Origin: WRAV01 sp050950205
GTDB taxonomy: Bacteria; Bacillota; Clostridia; Oscillospirales; Ruminococcaceae
Reading direction: 5' to 3'
Assembly: GCA_050950205.1 (NCBI GenBank)
Contig: JBMNHF010000023.1
Span: 1-64,000, forward strand
Length of the DNA stretch: 64,000 bases
The notes under the pieces are model-generated. The model saw only the letters and a program-made list of their open reading frames with translations. It did no database searches and was not told the DNA's origin. The position numbers were made by a program, and so were the translations under genes. How positions within the stretch are numbered: the stretch's first letter is position 1; every line of letters starts with the position of its first letter. Shown here piece by piece: positions 34,545 through 41,862 of the stretch.

Positions 34545-35204
34545 ATGTTGAAACGGCTTCGATGGTTGTTGATGGTGTTGGCTGTAGGGGTGGTAGGGCT
34601 TGCCTTCTGGTCCCTGCAGCCGCTGATGCCATGGAAATCCAAAGCACAGGAACACCGGCCCGGTCCACCGCCTTCATCCCTTTCCACGGCGGACAACACC
34701 ACCCCCAGCGGTGCTGTCTTGGGATTGGCGGAGGCTCTTCGCACTTGGGACTTGGGGCTTGCGGCCCAGTGGATGGCTCTGGCTCCTCAGGGGCCCTTTA
34801 CCGACGCTTACCACAATGTTCTGGCCCCCGCCCTTGCCCGCATGGAACTTGAAGTGGGAGCCGAGCGGGTTGAGGGGGATACCGCATGGGTGGATGTGGC
34901 GGTTACCGCTGTGGATGTGGGAGGGGCTCTGGGCAATCTGGGCGCCGATGCCGCCTCCTATCTGGCGGGCTGTATGATCAGCCATTCTCAAGCGGATTGG
35001 AGTGAGTTTTTGGAGGAATATCTCTTTACCGCCAGCGCAGAGGAAATGCTGCGGGTGCGCAGGGATGCCACCGCTTACCTGGTCCGGGATTCCGCGGGCA
35101 AATGGCGCATCGACGCAAACAGCCCCGAAAACCGGGAGTTCTGCAACGCCCTCACCGGGGGGCTGCTGGATGTTCTGGAGCAGTTGGAGCATCTTTTGGT
35201 CTAG
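34545..35204 (+). CDS. Secreted or anchored protein, NTF2-like tail, unknown
   Basis: A 219-aa protein with one N-terminal hydrophobic segment (MLKRLRWLLMVLAVGVVGLAFWSL) that could be an anchor or uncleaved signal. A Pro/Ser/Thr-rich linker (about 35-60) leads to a domain in which GLAEALRTWDLGLAAQWMAL and the later DSAGKWRIDANSPENREF recall DUF4878/SnoaL-type NTF2-like proteins. That resemblance is weak. A strong AAGGAGG site lies 5 bases before the ATG. It appears as a lone gene between tgt and the inositol genes, which are convergent to it. Confidence 0.68.
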   Translation: MLKRLRWLLMVLAVGVVGLAFWSLQPLMPWKSKAQEHRPGPPPSSLSTADNTTPSGAVLGLAEALRTWDLGLAAQWMALAPQGPFTDAYHNVLAPALARMELEVGAERVEGDTAWVDVAVTAVDVGGALGNLGADAASYLAGCMISHSQADWSEFLEEYLFTASAEEMLRVRRDATAYLVRDSAGKWRIDANSPENREFCNALTGGLLDVLEQLEHLLV

Positions 35205-35323
35205 CGCCCAGGTGCTTCTATCTTTCCCCTTTAAATGATACGCCATTCGCCAAGGAAAAGGCAGGCAGAATGGACGGTAAGCTGCCGAAACGCTGAAAAG
35301 GGGTTTGTCACCAGTATGATAGA

Positions 35324-35353
35324 CAAAGCCCCGGGTTCTGTCCCGGGGCTTTG
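35324..35353. terminator. GC-rich hairpin between convergent genes
   Basis: CAAAGCCCCGGG (35324-35335) pairs perfectly with CCCGGGGCTTTG (35342-35353). It separates the plus-strand secreted-protein gene from the end of iolG on the minus strand and can serve both, although the T runs are short. Confidence 0.7.
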
Positions 35354-35355
35354 GT

Positions 35356-36366
35356 TTATCGGATCTCGGACAGCTTAACCGGCCTGCCTTCTTCCAAGGA
35401 TTTTTTGGCGGCAAGGCCAATGAGAACCGGCGCAAGGCCGTCCATAACGCCTACATCGGTGGGAGTATCGTTGACGATGGCTTCCACAAAGCGTTTGATT
35501 TCCAGCTGGTAAGCGGCCATATACCGCTCCAGGAAGAACCACAGAGGCTTATCCGAAACCACGCCATCCACCGTGGAAAGGCTGGCGGTGTGGGAGGTGT
35601 CGTTTCCACACTGGACACATCCCTTGGAGCCGAACACTTCGGCTCGCTGGTCGTAGCCGTAAACCGCCTGACGGGAATTGTCGATGACGGCAAGGGCGCC
35701 GTTTTTCAGTTTTAGGGTCACAATGGCGGTGTCCACGTCGCCGGCTTTTCCGATTTCCGGATCCACCAGCACCGCTCCCACGGCGTGAACTTCCTCCACC
35801 TCGCTGCCGGAAAGATAGCGCACCATGTCAAAGTCGTGGATCATCATATCCAGGAACAGTCCACCCGACACTTTGACGTAGGAAATGGGCGGCGGGGCAG
35901 GATCCCGGGAGCTGATGCGAATCACATGCTGCTCGCCAATTTTGCCGTCGGCCACCGCTTGGCGCACCGCCATAAAGTTGTGGTCAAACCGGCGGTTAAA
36001 GCCTACTTGATATTTGATGTTGGTGCCTTTGAGGGCATCCACCACTTTTTGAATATTGTCCAGATTATGGTCAATGGGTTTTTCGCAGAAAACGTGCTTT
36101 CCGGCGGCAATGGCCTCCAGAGAGATGGGGCAATGGGTATCGGTGGAAGAGCAGATCAGCACTGCATCCACCTCAGGATCATTGATAATGTCTTTGTAAT
36201 CCAAAGAGATCTTTTGGATTCCTACCCCTTCTGCCCAGGCCCGTGCCTCATCTGTCAGGTAGGGGTCGGCAATGGCTTCGATTTTTGCTTCCGGTACGCC
36301 GGTCAAAATGCTTTTGCCATGAACCTGACCAATGCGCCCCGCGCCGATGATCCCAATTTTTACCAT
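35356..36366 (-). CDS. iolG: Inositol 2-dehydrogenase
   Basis: A 336-aa Gfo/Idh/MocA oxidoreductase. The Rossmann loop is IGIIGAGRIGQVHG; CEKPIDHN carries the catalytic-region Lys of EKP; FNRRFDHNF and GGLFLDMMIHDFDM hold the Asp and His used for hydride transfer. These blocks fit bacterial inositol 2-dehydrogenases, which oxidise myo-inositol to scyllo-inosose with NAD. AAGGAGG precedes the ATG. It is the third gene after iolM and iolN on the minus strand but is separated from them by 195 bases and a terminator-like hairpin. Confidence 0.87.
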   Translation of the reverse strand: MVKIGIIGAGRIGQVHGKSILTGVPEAKIEAIADPYLTDEARAWAEGVGIQKISLDYKDIINDPEVDAVLICSSTDTHCPISLEAIAAGKHVFCEKPIDHNLDNIQKVVDALKGTNIKYQVGFNRRFDHNFMAVRQAVADGKIGEQHVIRISSRDPAPPPISYVKVSGGLFLDMMIHDFDMVRYLSGSEVEEVHAVGAVLVDPEIGKAGDVDTAIVTLKLKNGALAVIDNSRQAVYGYDQRAEVFGSKGCVQCGNDTSHTASLSTVDGVVSDKPLWFFLERYMAAYQLEIKRFVEAIVNDTPTDVGVMDGLAPVLIGLAAKKSLEEGRPVKLSEIR

Positions 36367-36506
36367 ACTGCTACCTCCTTATCAGTTTTTTCTGTTAACA
36401 GCCTGCTTGCATAGTTATGACCGATATTCAAAAGCCTACAAGAAGCCCAAGGGAAGGCTCCTGCAACGGCGGAAGGTTCTTCCCTCTCACCGCAGGGTTT
36501 TTAGCC

Positions 36507-36536
36507 AAAAGGCCGCCGCAGTGATGCGACGGCCTT
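36507..36536 (-). terminator. Terminator-like hairpin after iolN
   Basis: On the minus strand AAGGCCGTCGC (36536-36526) pairs with GCGGCGGCCTT (36519-36509) with one mismatch, followed by TTTT. It would reduce read-through from iolM-iolN into iolG. Confidence 0.6.
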
Positions 36537-36561
36537 ACGGCATAAGCTGTCAGGCTTTTGT

Positions 36562-37680
36562 TTAGAGTTTGGTAAAGGGTCCCCGCATGGGAAGCTCGTA
36601 AACAGACTTCCAGCCGGGTGCAAAGGGCTCCAGAAGATAAGGGGCCATCTCTTCTTTGGTGCGCAGGGTGGTCTTTTCGGGATCGGGAACCGTTCCGGGA
36701 GGGAAGGCTTCCAGAATCTCGTCATTGACCAGGGTGAGGTACTTGAGGATGGCAACGATGGGACGCTTGGCCTTCTGGGCAGTGGCGATGGTGGGAGTTC
36801 CCACAACGCCTTCCCGGTTGGTAGCCATTTCGATGCTGGACTGGCCTTCGCCCTCGCTCCAGCGATGAGGACGGCGATAAGGCTCGATGGATTTGTCAAA
36901 GTGGCCGTCAGGCAGGTAGCTTTCGCCCCATTTGTCCTCGGCAACGCTCATGTCCACCATGTCCTTGAACAGCAGCAGAGCCACGGAGGTTTCGCACTCG
37001 TCGGCGTGGATAAAGGTGGTGTCCAAGCTGTCGGGCTTGTTGTTGGGAACAAAGAACTCGCGAACAGCGCGGTGCCATTCCAGAGTGCGGAAGATTCCGG
37101 GCAGCTGGAAGCGCTTGCAGAACTCCTGAATGGCGGATTCCAGCATCCAGAGATGGCCGTGGTTGTTGACCAGGATGATCTTGCGGAAGCCGTCGTTCCA
37201 CAGGCCGAGCATCATGTAAATCAGGGTTTCTACCACCACTTCGTGGGGCATGTTGACGGTGCCGGGCATGCCGATGTGGTGATAGGGATGTCCGCCGTAG
37301 TTCAGCGGAGGCAGGCACAGGTTGATTTCCCGGCCCTGCTTGGCAGTGTAGCGGCGAACGCCTTCCAGAATCTGGGTAACCATAAAGGTATCCAGTCCGG
37401 TGTTGGCATGAAGTCCGTGGTTTTCGGTGCAGCCGATGGGAACAAACACGATGTCGTTCTTGCGGCGCTTTTCAATCACTTTGCAGCGGGGGGTGTTCTG
37501 GATATAGGTGCCGGCTTTGCCCAGTTCAGATTCGGCGGGAATGCCATACTCTTCCAGAACAGCATCCAACTGCTCCTCGGTCATGTCCCAAACTTCCTTC
37601 TTGAGACGGCCCACCTGAGTATCTTCGAACATGATACCAGGAACATCGGTCATGATCCAGTTCGTCACTTGTTTCGCCAT
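36562..37680 (-). CDS. iolN: Creatininase-fold diketo-inositol hydrolase
   Basis: A 372-aa protein of the creatininase/amidohydrolase family. Metal-binding blocks are IGCTENHGLHANTGLDT, VNNHGHLWML and FIHADECETS. In Thermotoga maritima the protein IolN (TM0413), of the same fold, opens the ring of the diketo-inositol made by IolG and IolM to give 5-keto-L-gluconate. The arrangement iolM-iolN-iolG here makes the same role likely (3-dehydro-scyllo-inosose hydrolase). The protein is longer than true creatininases (about 260), in line with the inositol subgroup. A strong AGGAGGT site precedes the ATG. Confidence 0.82.
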   Translation of the reverse strand: MAKQVTNWIMTDVPGIMFEDTQVGRLKKEVWDMTEEQLDAVLEEYGIPAESELGKAGTYIQNTPRCKVIEKRRKNDIVFVPIGCTENHGLHANTGLDTFMVTQILEGVRRYTAKQGREINLCLPPLNYGGHPYHHIGMPGTVNMPHEVVVETLIYMMLGLWNDGFRKIILVNNHGHLWMLESAIQEFCKRFQLPGIFRTLEWHRAVREFFVPNNKPDSLDTTFIHADECETSVALLLFKDMVDMSVAEDKWGESYLPDGHFDKSIEPYRRPHRWSEGEGQSSIEMATNREGVVGTPTIATAQKAKRPIVAILKYLTLVNDEILEAFPPGTVPDPEKTTLRTKEEMAPYLLEPFAPGWKSVYELPMRGPFTKL

Positions 37681-37785
37681 GGTGTTACCTCCTGTTTTGA
37701 AGTAGCTCTCCCTGCTCCTACGGAAAAGGGGGAGTGCGGGGGGAAGGTTCCCCCCGCTTATCGCCTCTTGGGGGTTAGGCGTCAG

Positions 37786-38985
37786 TTAGTCCATAATGCA
37801 GGTGATCTTGCAGTTGGAGCGATCGGTCTGCAGAGCGATGATGTTCTCGGGAACCTCGTCCAGAGTAATTCTCTTGGTGATCATGGGAATCATATCCATT
37901 CCGTCGGCCATGCACTGGATGACGCGAGGGAAGGTGCCGTGGCCGGAGTGGCCCTGAGCGCCAACGATGCGGGCGCGGCGTACCTGCAGAACCTCGCCGG
38001 TAACAGGCATCTTGGCTTCGGCGCGGGCTACCACAACAACGGTGGCGTTGAGGGTGCGGCCTTCCCAGATGGCCTTCTCGATGCCGGGATACACAACGGT
38101 GGGCAGTCCGGTCGCTTCCAGATAAAGAGATGCGCCCATGCCGTCGGTGATGCGCAGAACTTCTTCTGCAAAGTCGACCTTGGTGGGATCGATGATGTAG
38201 TCGGCGCCGCCCATCTTGCGGGCAAGCTCGGCACGCTCAGCCTGAGGCTCGGACAGGATAACCTTGGCAGCACCAGCGCGTTTGAGGATCATGCAGGCAG
38301 CAAGACCTACAGGACCAGCGCCGCAGATGACCACGTTGTCGCCGGGGCGAATGCCGCCGCCGCGCTCGATCACTGCATTGTAGGCTACGCAGGTGGGCTC
38401 TACCAGAGAACCGGCCAGGAAGATGTCCTCTTCGTTTTTGTAAGCAGCACGCAGAGGCTCCAAGCTCCAGAGGCAACGGTCGGGAAGAACGATGTAGTCG
38501 GCAAAAGCACCGTTTACGTTAAAGCCGATCTCGTCCAGACGCTCGCAGTGGTTGGGCCAACCGTCGGCGCAGGGCTGACAGGAACCGCACCACAGCATTT
38601 CTTCGGCGCAAACCAGCTCGCCGCCCTTAAACTCGCGGTTGGTAACCTTATCCTTCGCACCGGGGCCGCCTTTGACGACAACGCCAGAAAGCTCATGGCC
38701 GAGAATGCTGGGGAAGCCGGTGAGGCCGGGATAGAAGATGTAGCCATCGTCTTGGGCCTGAGCCATATGTACGTCGCTTCCGCAGATACCAACAGCTTTC
38801 AACTTAATGAGAACTTCGCCCGGGCCCGGCTCGGGAATGTCGTGCTCGCGGATGTCAATTTTGGGGTCTTTCCAAACCAGGCTGCCCATGTAGGTCTGAC
38901 GTCCTTCAATATCCTTGGGGCCAAGTTTGAACTCGGGCTTGGGTGCCCATGTTGCATCCAGGGTAACGCCTCTCATTTTCGCCAT
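37786..38985 (-). CDS. iolM: Zinc-dependent scyllo-inosose dehydrogenase
   Basis: A 399-aa medium-chain zinc alcohol dehydrogenase. AVGICGSDVHM and LGHELSGVV give the catalytic zinc ligands Cys and His-Glu. CGSCQPCADGWPNHC is the four-Cys structural zinc site. CGAGPVGLAACMIL is the NAD loop. The roughly 40-residue N-terminal extension before the fold and the partners IolN and IolG match Thermotoga IolM (TM0412), which oxidises 2-keto-myo-inositol a second time. First gene of the minus-strand inositol transcript, with AGAGGTG as ribosome site and a promoter plus LacI-type operator upstream. Confidence 0.83.
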   Translation of the reverse strand: MAKMRGVTLDATWAPKPEFKLGPKDIEGRQTYMGSLVWKDPKIDIREHDIPEPGPGEVLIKLKAVGICGSDVHMAQAQDDGYIFYPGLTGFPSILGHELSGVVVKGGPGAKDKVTNREFKGGELVCAEEMLWCGSCQPCADGWPNHCERLDEIGFNVNGAFADYIVLPDRCLWSLEPLRAAYKNEEDIFLAGSLVEPTCVAYNAVIERGGGIRPGDNVVICGAGPVGLAACMILKRAGAAKVILSEPQAERAELARKMGGADYIIDPTKVDFAEEVLRITDGMGASLYLEATGLPTVVYPGIEKAIWEGRTLNATVVVVARAEAKMPVTGEVLQVRRARIVGAQGHSGHGTFPRVIQCMADGMDMIPMITKRITLDEVPENIIALQTDRSNCKITCIMD

Positions 38986-39094
38986 TACGTTGCACCTCTT
39001 TCATTTACTGTTCGCCGGCTGTGCCGGCGTGGTTTTGGTTCGGTTCTGTTGCACTTGCGCCCAACTTTTTTCTGCGATTTTTTTCGCAAAATAG

Positions 39095-39110
39095 TTGTAA
39101 ACGTTTGCAA
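39095..39110. promoter_or_regulatory. LacI-type operator 1, on the iolM start site
   Basis: The 16-bp near-palindrome TTGTAAACGTTTGCAA has the central CG typical of LacI-family sites. It begins 8 bases downstream of the iolM -10 box, where bound repressor would block initiation. A second copy lies before the regulator gene. Confidence 0.85.
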
Positions 39111-39118
39111 TTTAGTAT

Positions 39119-39148
39119 ATTATATATCCAATCCCTTGGAATTGTCAA
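39119..39148 (-). promoter_or_regulatory. Promoter of iolM-iolN
   Basis: On the minus strand a perfect TTGACA (39148-39143) and a perfect TATAAT (39124-39119) are 18 bases apart. The -35 box shares bases with the -35 box of the opposite promoter for the regulator. Confidence 0.82.
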
Positions 39149-39170
39149 GAGTCTTCTTTTATGTTATAAT
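39142..39170 (+). promoter_or_regulatory. Promoter of the LacI-family regulator gene
   Basis: TTGTCA at 39142-39147 and TATAAT at 39165-39170 are separated by 17 bases on the plus strand. The leader to the start codon is about 160 bases and holds operator 2. Confidence 0.75.
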
Positions 39171-39299
39171 GGCGCGGACATTGTTTGATATTCCGTTAAC
39201 AATCTGATTATTATCAGGTTTTTCTGCCTTTTAACCCTGGCTAACTAGAAGGGGCTATGGGTGCCCTTAGCTAAGATGCACAGGAAAAGCCCCAAAAGA

Positions 39300-39315
39300 T
39301 TGTAAACGTTGTCAA
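39300..39315. promoter_or_regulatory. LacI-type operator 2, before the regulator gene
   Basis: TTGTAAACGTTGTCAA matches operator 1 in 14 of 16 positions. It lies 21 bases before the regulator start codon and well downstream of its promoter, so it may act as a roadblock for autoregulation or pair with operator 1, 205 bases away, in a DNA loop. Confidence 0.8.
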
Positions 39316-39336
39316 TCCCAGATTGGAGTGTAAGAT

Positions 39337-40389
39337 ATGGTAAATGGAAAGGATTCCCGTCGCGTCACCATCAAGGATATTGCACGGGAGGCCGGCGTCA
39401 GCTACGCAACGGTGTCTCGGGCCTTATCGGAAGGAAAACCCGTCAATGAAAAAACCCGTCAGAAGATTTTGGAGGTGTGTAGCCGAATGGGCTATACCCC
39501 CAACTCGGTCGCCCGTTCCATGGTCATGGGGCAATCCCATCTGTTGGGAGTGATTATCCCCAGCATCGACAACCCCTTTATGTCGGAAACCGCCTACCAT
39601 ATTGAGCGGTACGCCAGAGAGCAGGGATACAATATTATGCTCTGCAATTCCTCCCACAGCCTGGATTTTGAGGCGCAGACCTTTGAATTGCTGTTGGGAC
39701 GGCAGGTGGATGGCATTTTGTTTTTCCCCTCTCACCGGGAAAGCTACCGCAACATCAAGCGGTATCTGGATCAGGTGCCCACGGTGTTTGTCAACGAACA
39801 TCTCAGCGACAAGCCGGTGAGTTATGTGGCCACCGACAACTTTCAGGGTTCCCAGCTGGGAGTGGAATATCTGCTGGAGCTGGGCCACCGCAAGATTCTT
39901 TATCTGGGCCGGGATTCCAATACCGCCACCCACGAGCTGCGGGCCAAAGGCTACCACCACGCCTGCAAGAAGAACGGGCTCACCCCCCTGTTTTGGGACA
40001 GTCCTTACGAGGACACCACCATTGAGGCCGGTTACGAAATGGCGGTGGAGCTGTTTCGTCAGCCTCGATACTATACCGCCATCATGACCAGCACCGACAC
40101 CCTGGCTTTGGGAGTTTTGCAGGCAGCGGAAGAACATGGAATTGCCATTCCGGGGGATATTTCCCTTTTGGGATTTGACAACATCCGCTATGCTGCACTG
40201 CCTAAAATCAATTTGTCCACCATCGAGCAGCCCAAGCAGGCCATGGCCACCGTGGCTATGGATATGCTGTTACAAACCATCGCCAACGACTACGAGGCCT
40301 ATTCTCACCGAATTTTAATGCCCACCTTGGTGCGGCGCAACTCCTGCGGCCCCGTTTCCCCCATTCCCCAACCCGAGGGCGAACACTAA
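39337..40389 (+). CDS. LacI-family transcriptional repressor (inositol locus)
   Basis: A 350-aa regulator. Residues 9-60 are the LacI helix-turn-helix and hinge (VTIKDIAREAGVSYATVSRAL, then YTPNSVARSMVMG). The rest is a periplasmic-binding-protein-like sugar sensor: LLGVIIPSIDNPFM, DGILFFPS, VATDNFQGSQLGVEYL, TSTDTLALGVLQAAEEHGI. It is transcribed away from iolM and two matching operators lie in the shared region, so it probably represses the inositol genes and itself, with inositol or an oxidised derivative as inducer. This differs from Thermotoga IolR, which is a ROK-family regulator. GGAGTG precedes the ATG. Confidence 0.88.
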   Translation: MVNGKDSRRVTIKDIAREAGVSYATVSRALSEGKPVNEKTRQKILEVCSRMGYTPNSVARSMVMGQSHLLGVIIPSIDNPFMSETAYHIERYAREQGYNIMLCNSSHSLDFEAQTFELLLGRQVDGILFFPSHRESYRNIKRYLDQVPTVFVNEHLSDKPVSYVATDNFQGSQLGVEYLLELGHRKILYLGRDSNTATHELRAKGYHHACKKNGLTPLFWDSPYEDTTIEAGYEMAVELFRQPRYYTAIMTSTDTLALGVLQAAEEHGIAIPGDISLLGFDNIRYAALPKINLSTIEQPKQAMATVAMDMLLQTIANDYEAYSHRILMPTLVRRNSCGPVSPIPQPEGEH

Positions 40390-40478
40390 AGCTACCGTCT
40401 TTGATTCCTCTTGCAGTTATGGAGAAAAGATTTCCCTTTAGCAGGGAAAAGAAGCCATCAAGACAAGGAGGTTTAGCC

Positions 40479-41501
40479 ATGCAAAAGGTGCGTATCGGCA
40501 TTGCAGGACTGGGGCGTCTGGGGATGACCCACGCCCAAAACATCGCTTTCCACACGGTGGGCGGGGAACTGACCGCTCTCTGCCGCCGGGACCCGCAGGC
40601 TTTGGAGGCGGCGGGAAAGGAACTGGGCGTTCAAGATCTGTACACCGACTTTGACCAGATGTTGCAGCAGGCTAAGATTGACGCAGTGGTCATTGTCACC
40701 GCCAGCGATTGCCATGCCCGGCAGGCCATTCAGGCTCTCCAAGCCGGGAAACATGTCTTTTGCGAAAAACCTCTGGGCATCTCGGCGGAGGAATGCAAAC
40801 AGGTGGAGCAGGCGGCTTTGGCTCAGCCCCATCTTGTGTTTTTTCCGGGATTTATGCGTCGGTTTGACCCTTCCTACCGCTATGCCCGGGAAAAAATTGA
40901 TGCCGGTCTGATTGGCGAGCCCTATTTGGTCAAGGGGTTTGGAGCCGATCCCATGTCCACCATTCAGGAGTGCATTGAGTACGGCGGCAAAGGTTCCGGA
41001 GGCCTGTTTATGGATTTGGGCATCCACGACATGGATTTGGCCCGCTGGTTTTTGGGGGAAGACCCCACCGGCGTCTTTGCCCAAGGGGGCAGCTTTAAAT
41101 ATCCCATCTTTGAGCAACGAGGAGACGCCGAAGCCGGCATCGCCTCCTACACCTTTGCCAGCGGGAAAATGGCTGTCCTCCATGCCGGTCGGGCCGCTCC
41201 CCACGGCTACCATGTGGAAACCGAAATCGTCGGCACCGAAGGTTCCATCCGCATCAGTCCCGTCCCCCGCAAAAACCACGCCATGCTCTATATCCAGCAG
41301 GGGGTGCTCACCGAGTGCTATGAAAACTTTCCCCAGCGGTTTGAAGAGGCCTACCGCCTGGAACTGCAGGCCTTTGTGGACTGCATCCGATGGAATCAAC
41401 AGCCTGGCATCACCGTCACCGATGGCCGCAAGGCGGCACAGATTGCAGAGGCAACCACCCGCTCCTTCCGGGAAAAGCGCTACCTCGAAATTATTTACTA
41501 G
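40479..41501 (+). CDS. Second Gfo/Idh/MocA dehydrogenase
   Basis: A 340-aa NAD(P)-dependent oxidoreductase. IGIAGLGRLGMTHAQN is the nucleotide loop, CEKPLGIS carries the EKP Lys, and FMRRFDPSY plus GGLFMDLGIHDMDLARW contain the Asp and His of the active site. It resembles inositol 2-dehydrogenases but is clearly diverged from the first copy. It follows the LacI-family gene on the same strand (90-base gap), so it may act on another cyclitol or on scyllo-inositol. AAGGAGG lies 7 bases before the ATG. Confidence 0.83.
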   Translation: MQKVRIGIAGLGRLGMTHAQNIAFHTVGGELTALCRRDPQALEAAGKELGVQDLYTDFDQMLQQAKIDAVVIVTASDCHARQAIQALQAGKHVFCEKPLGISAEECKQVEQAALAQPHLVFFPGFMRRFDPSYRYAREKIDAGLIGEPYLVKGFGADPMSTIQECIEYGGKGSGGLFMDLGIHDMDLARWFLGEDPTGVFAQGGSFKYPIFEQRGDAEAGIASYTFASGKMAVLHAGRAAPHGYHVETEIVGTEGSIRISPVPRKNHAMLYIQQGVLTECYENFPQRFEEAYRLELQAFVDCIRWNQQPGITVTDGRKAAQIAEATTRSFREKRYLEIIY

Positions 41502-41604
41502 CCTTTGCGCCGAAAAGGTGGCTGCTTTTTCTTCAGTCACCCCCCTGTACCGCTTTTATTGTCTTGGTTGATTTGCTATACTAGCTTAGAAAGGGGGAAG
41601 GGAT

Positions 41605-41856
41605 ATGTCCAACATCAAATCTGCCCCTACCACCACTTTGGGGGATTTGAGCCCCGGTCAAAGCTGTGTTATTGTGGCCATTGGCGGTCAGGGAGCCATC
41701 AAGCGCCGTCTGGTGGATATGGGGCTGACTCCCGGCTGCCGGGTCTTTTTGCGCAAAACGGCTCCCCTGGGTGACCCTTTGGAAATTCACCTGCGGGGAT
41801 ATGAGCTGAGTCTGCGGCGGGCCGATGCCAAAAACATTATGGTAAAAAAGGTGTAG
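41605..41856 (+). CDS. feoA: Ferrous iron transport protein FeoA
   Basis: An 83-aa SH3-like protein. TTLGDLSPGQSCVIVAIGG followed by KRRLVDMGLTPGCRV is the FeoA signature, ending in ELSLRRADAKNIMV. FeoA assists the FeoB Fe(II) transporter at the inner face of the membrane. GGGGGAAGGG precedes the ATG. TATACT at 41577-41582 is a probable -10 box, though the -35 region is weak, as expected for a regulated promoter. FeoB begins 6 bases after the stop. Confidence 0.9.
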   Translation: MSNIKSAPTTTLGDLSPGQSCVIVAIGGQGAIKRRLVDMGLTPGCRVFLRKTAPLGDPLEIHLRGYELSLRRADAKNIMVKKV

Positions 41857-41862
41857 TGCCTT

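Noticed and set aside
36865..39207. A 780-codon open frame on the plus strand opposite iolN and iolM
   Set aside because: It is antisense to two clear enzymes with conserved motifs, lacks a ribosome site and has no recognisable domain. High third-position GC of the real genes keeps the opposite frame open.
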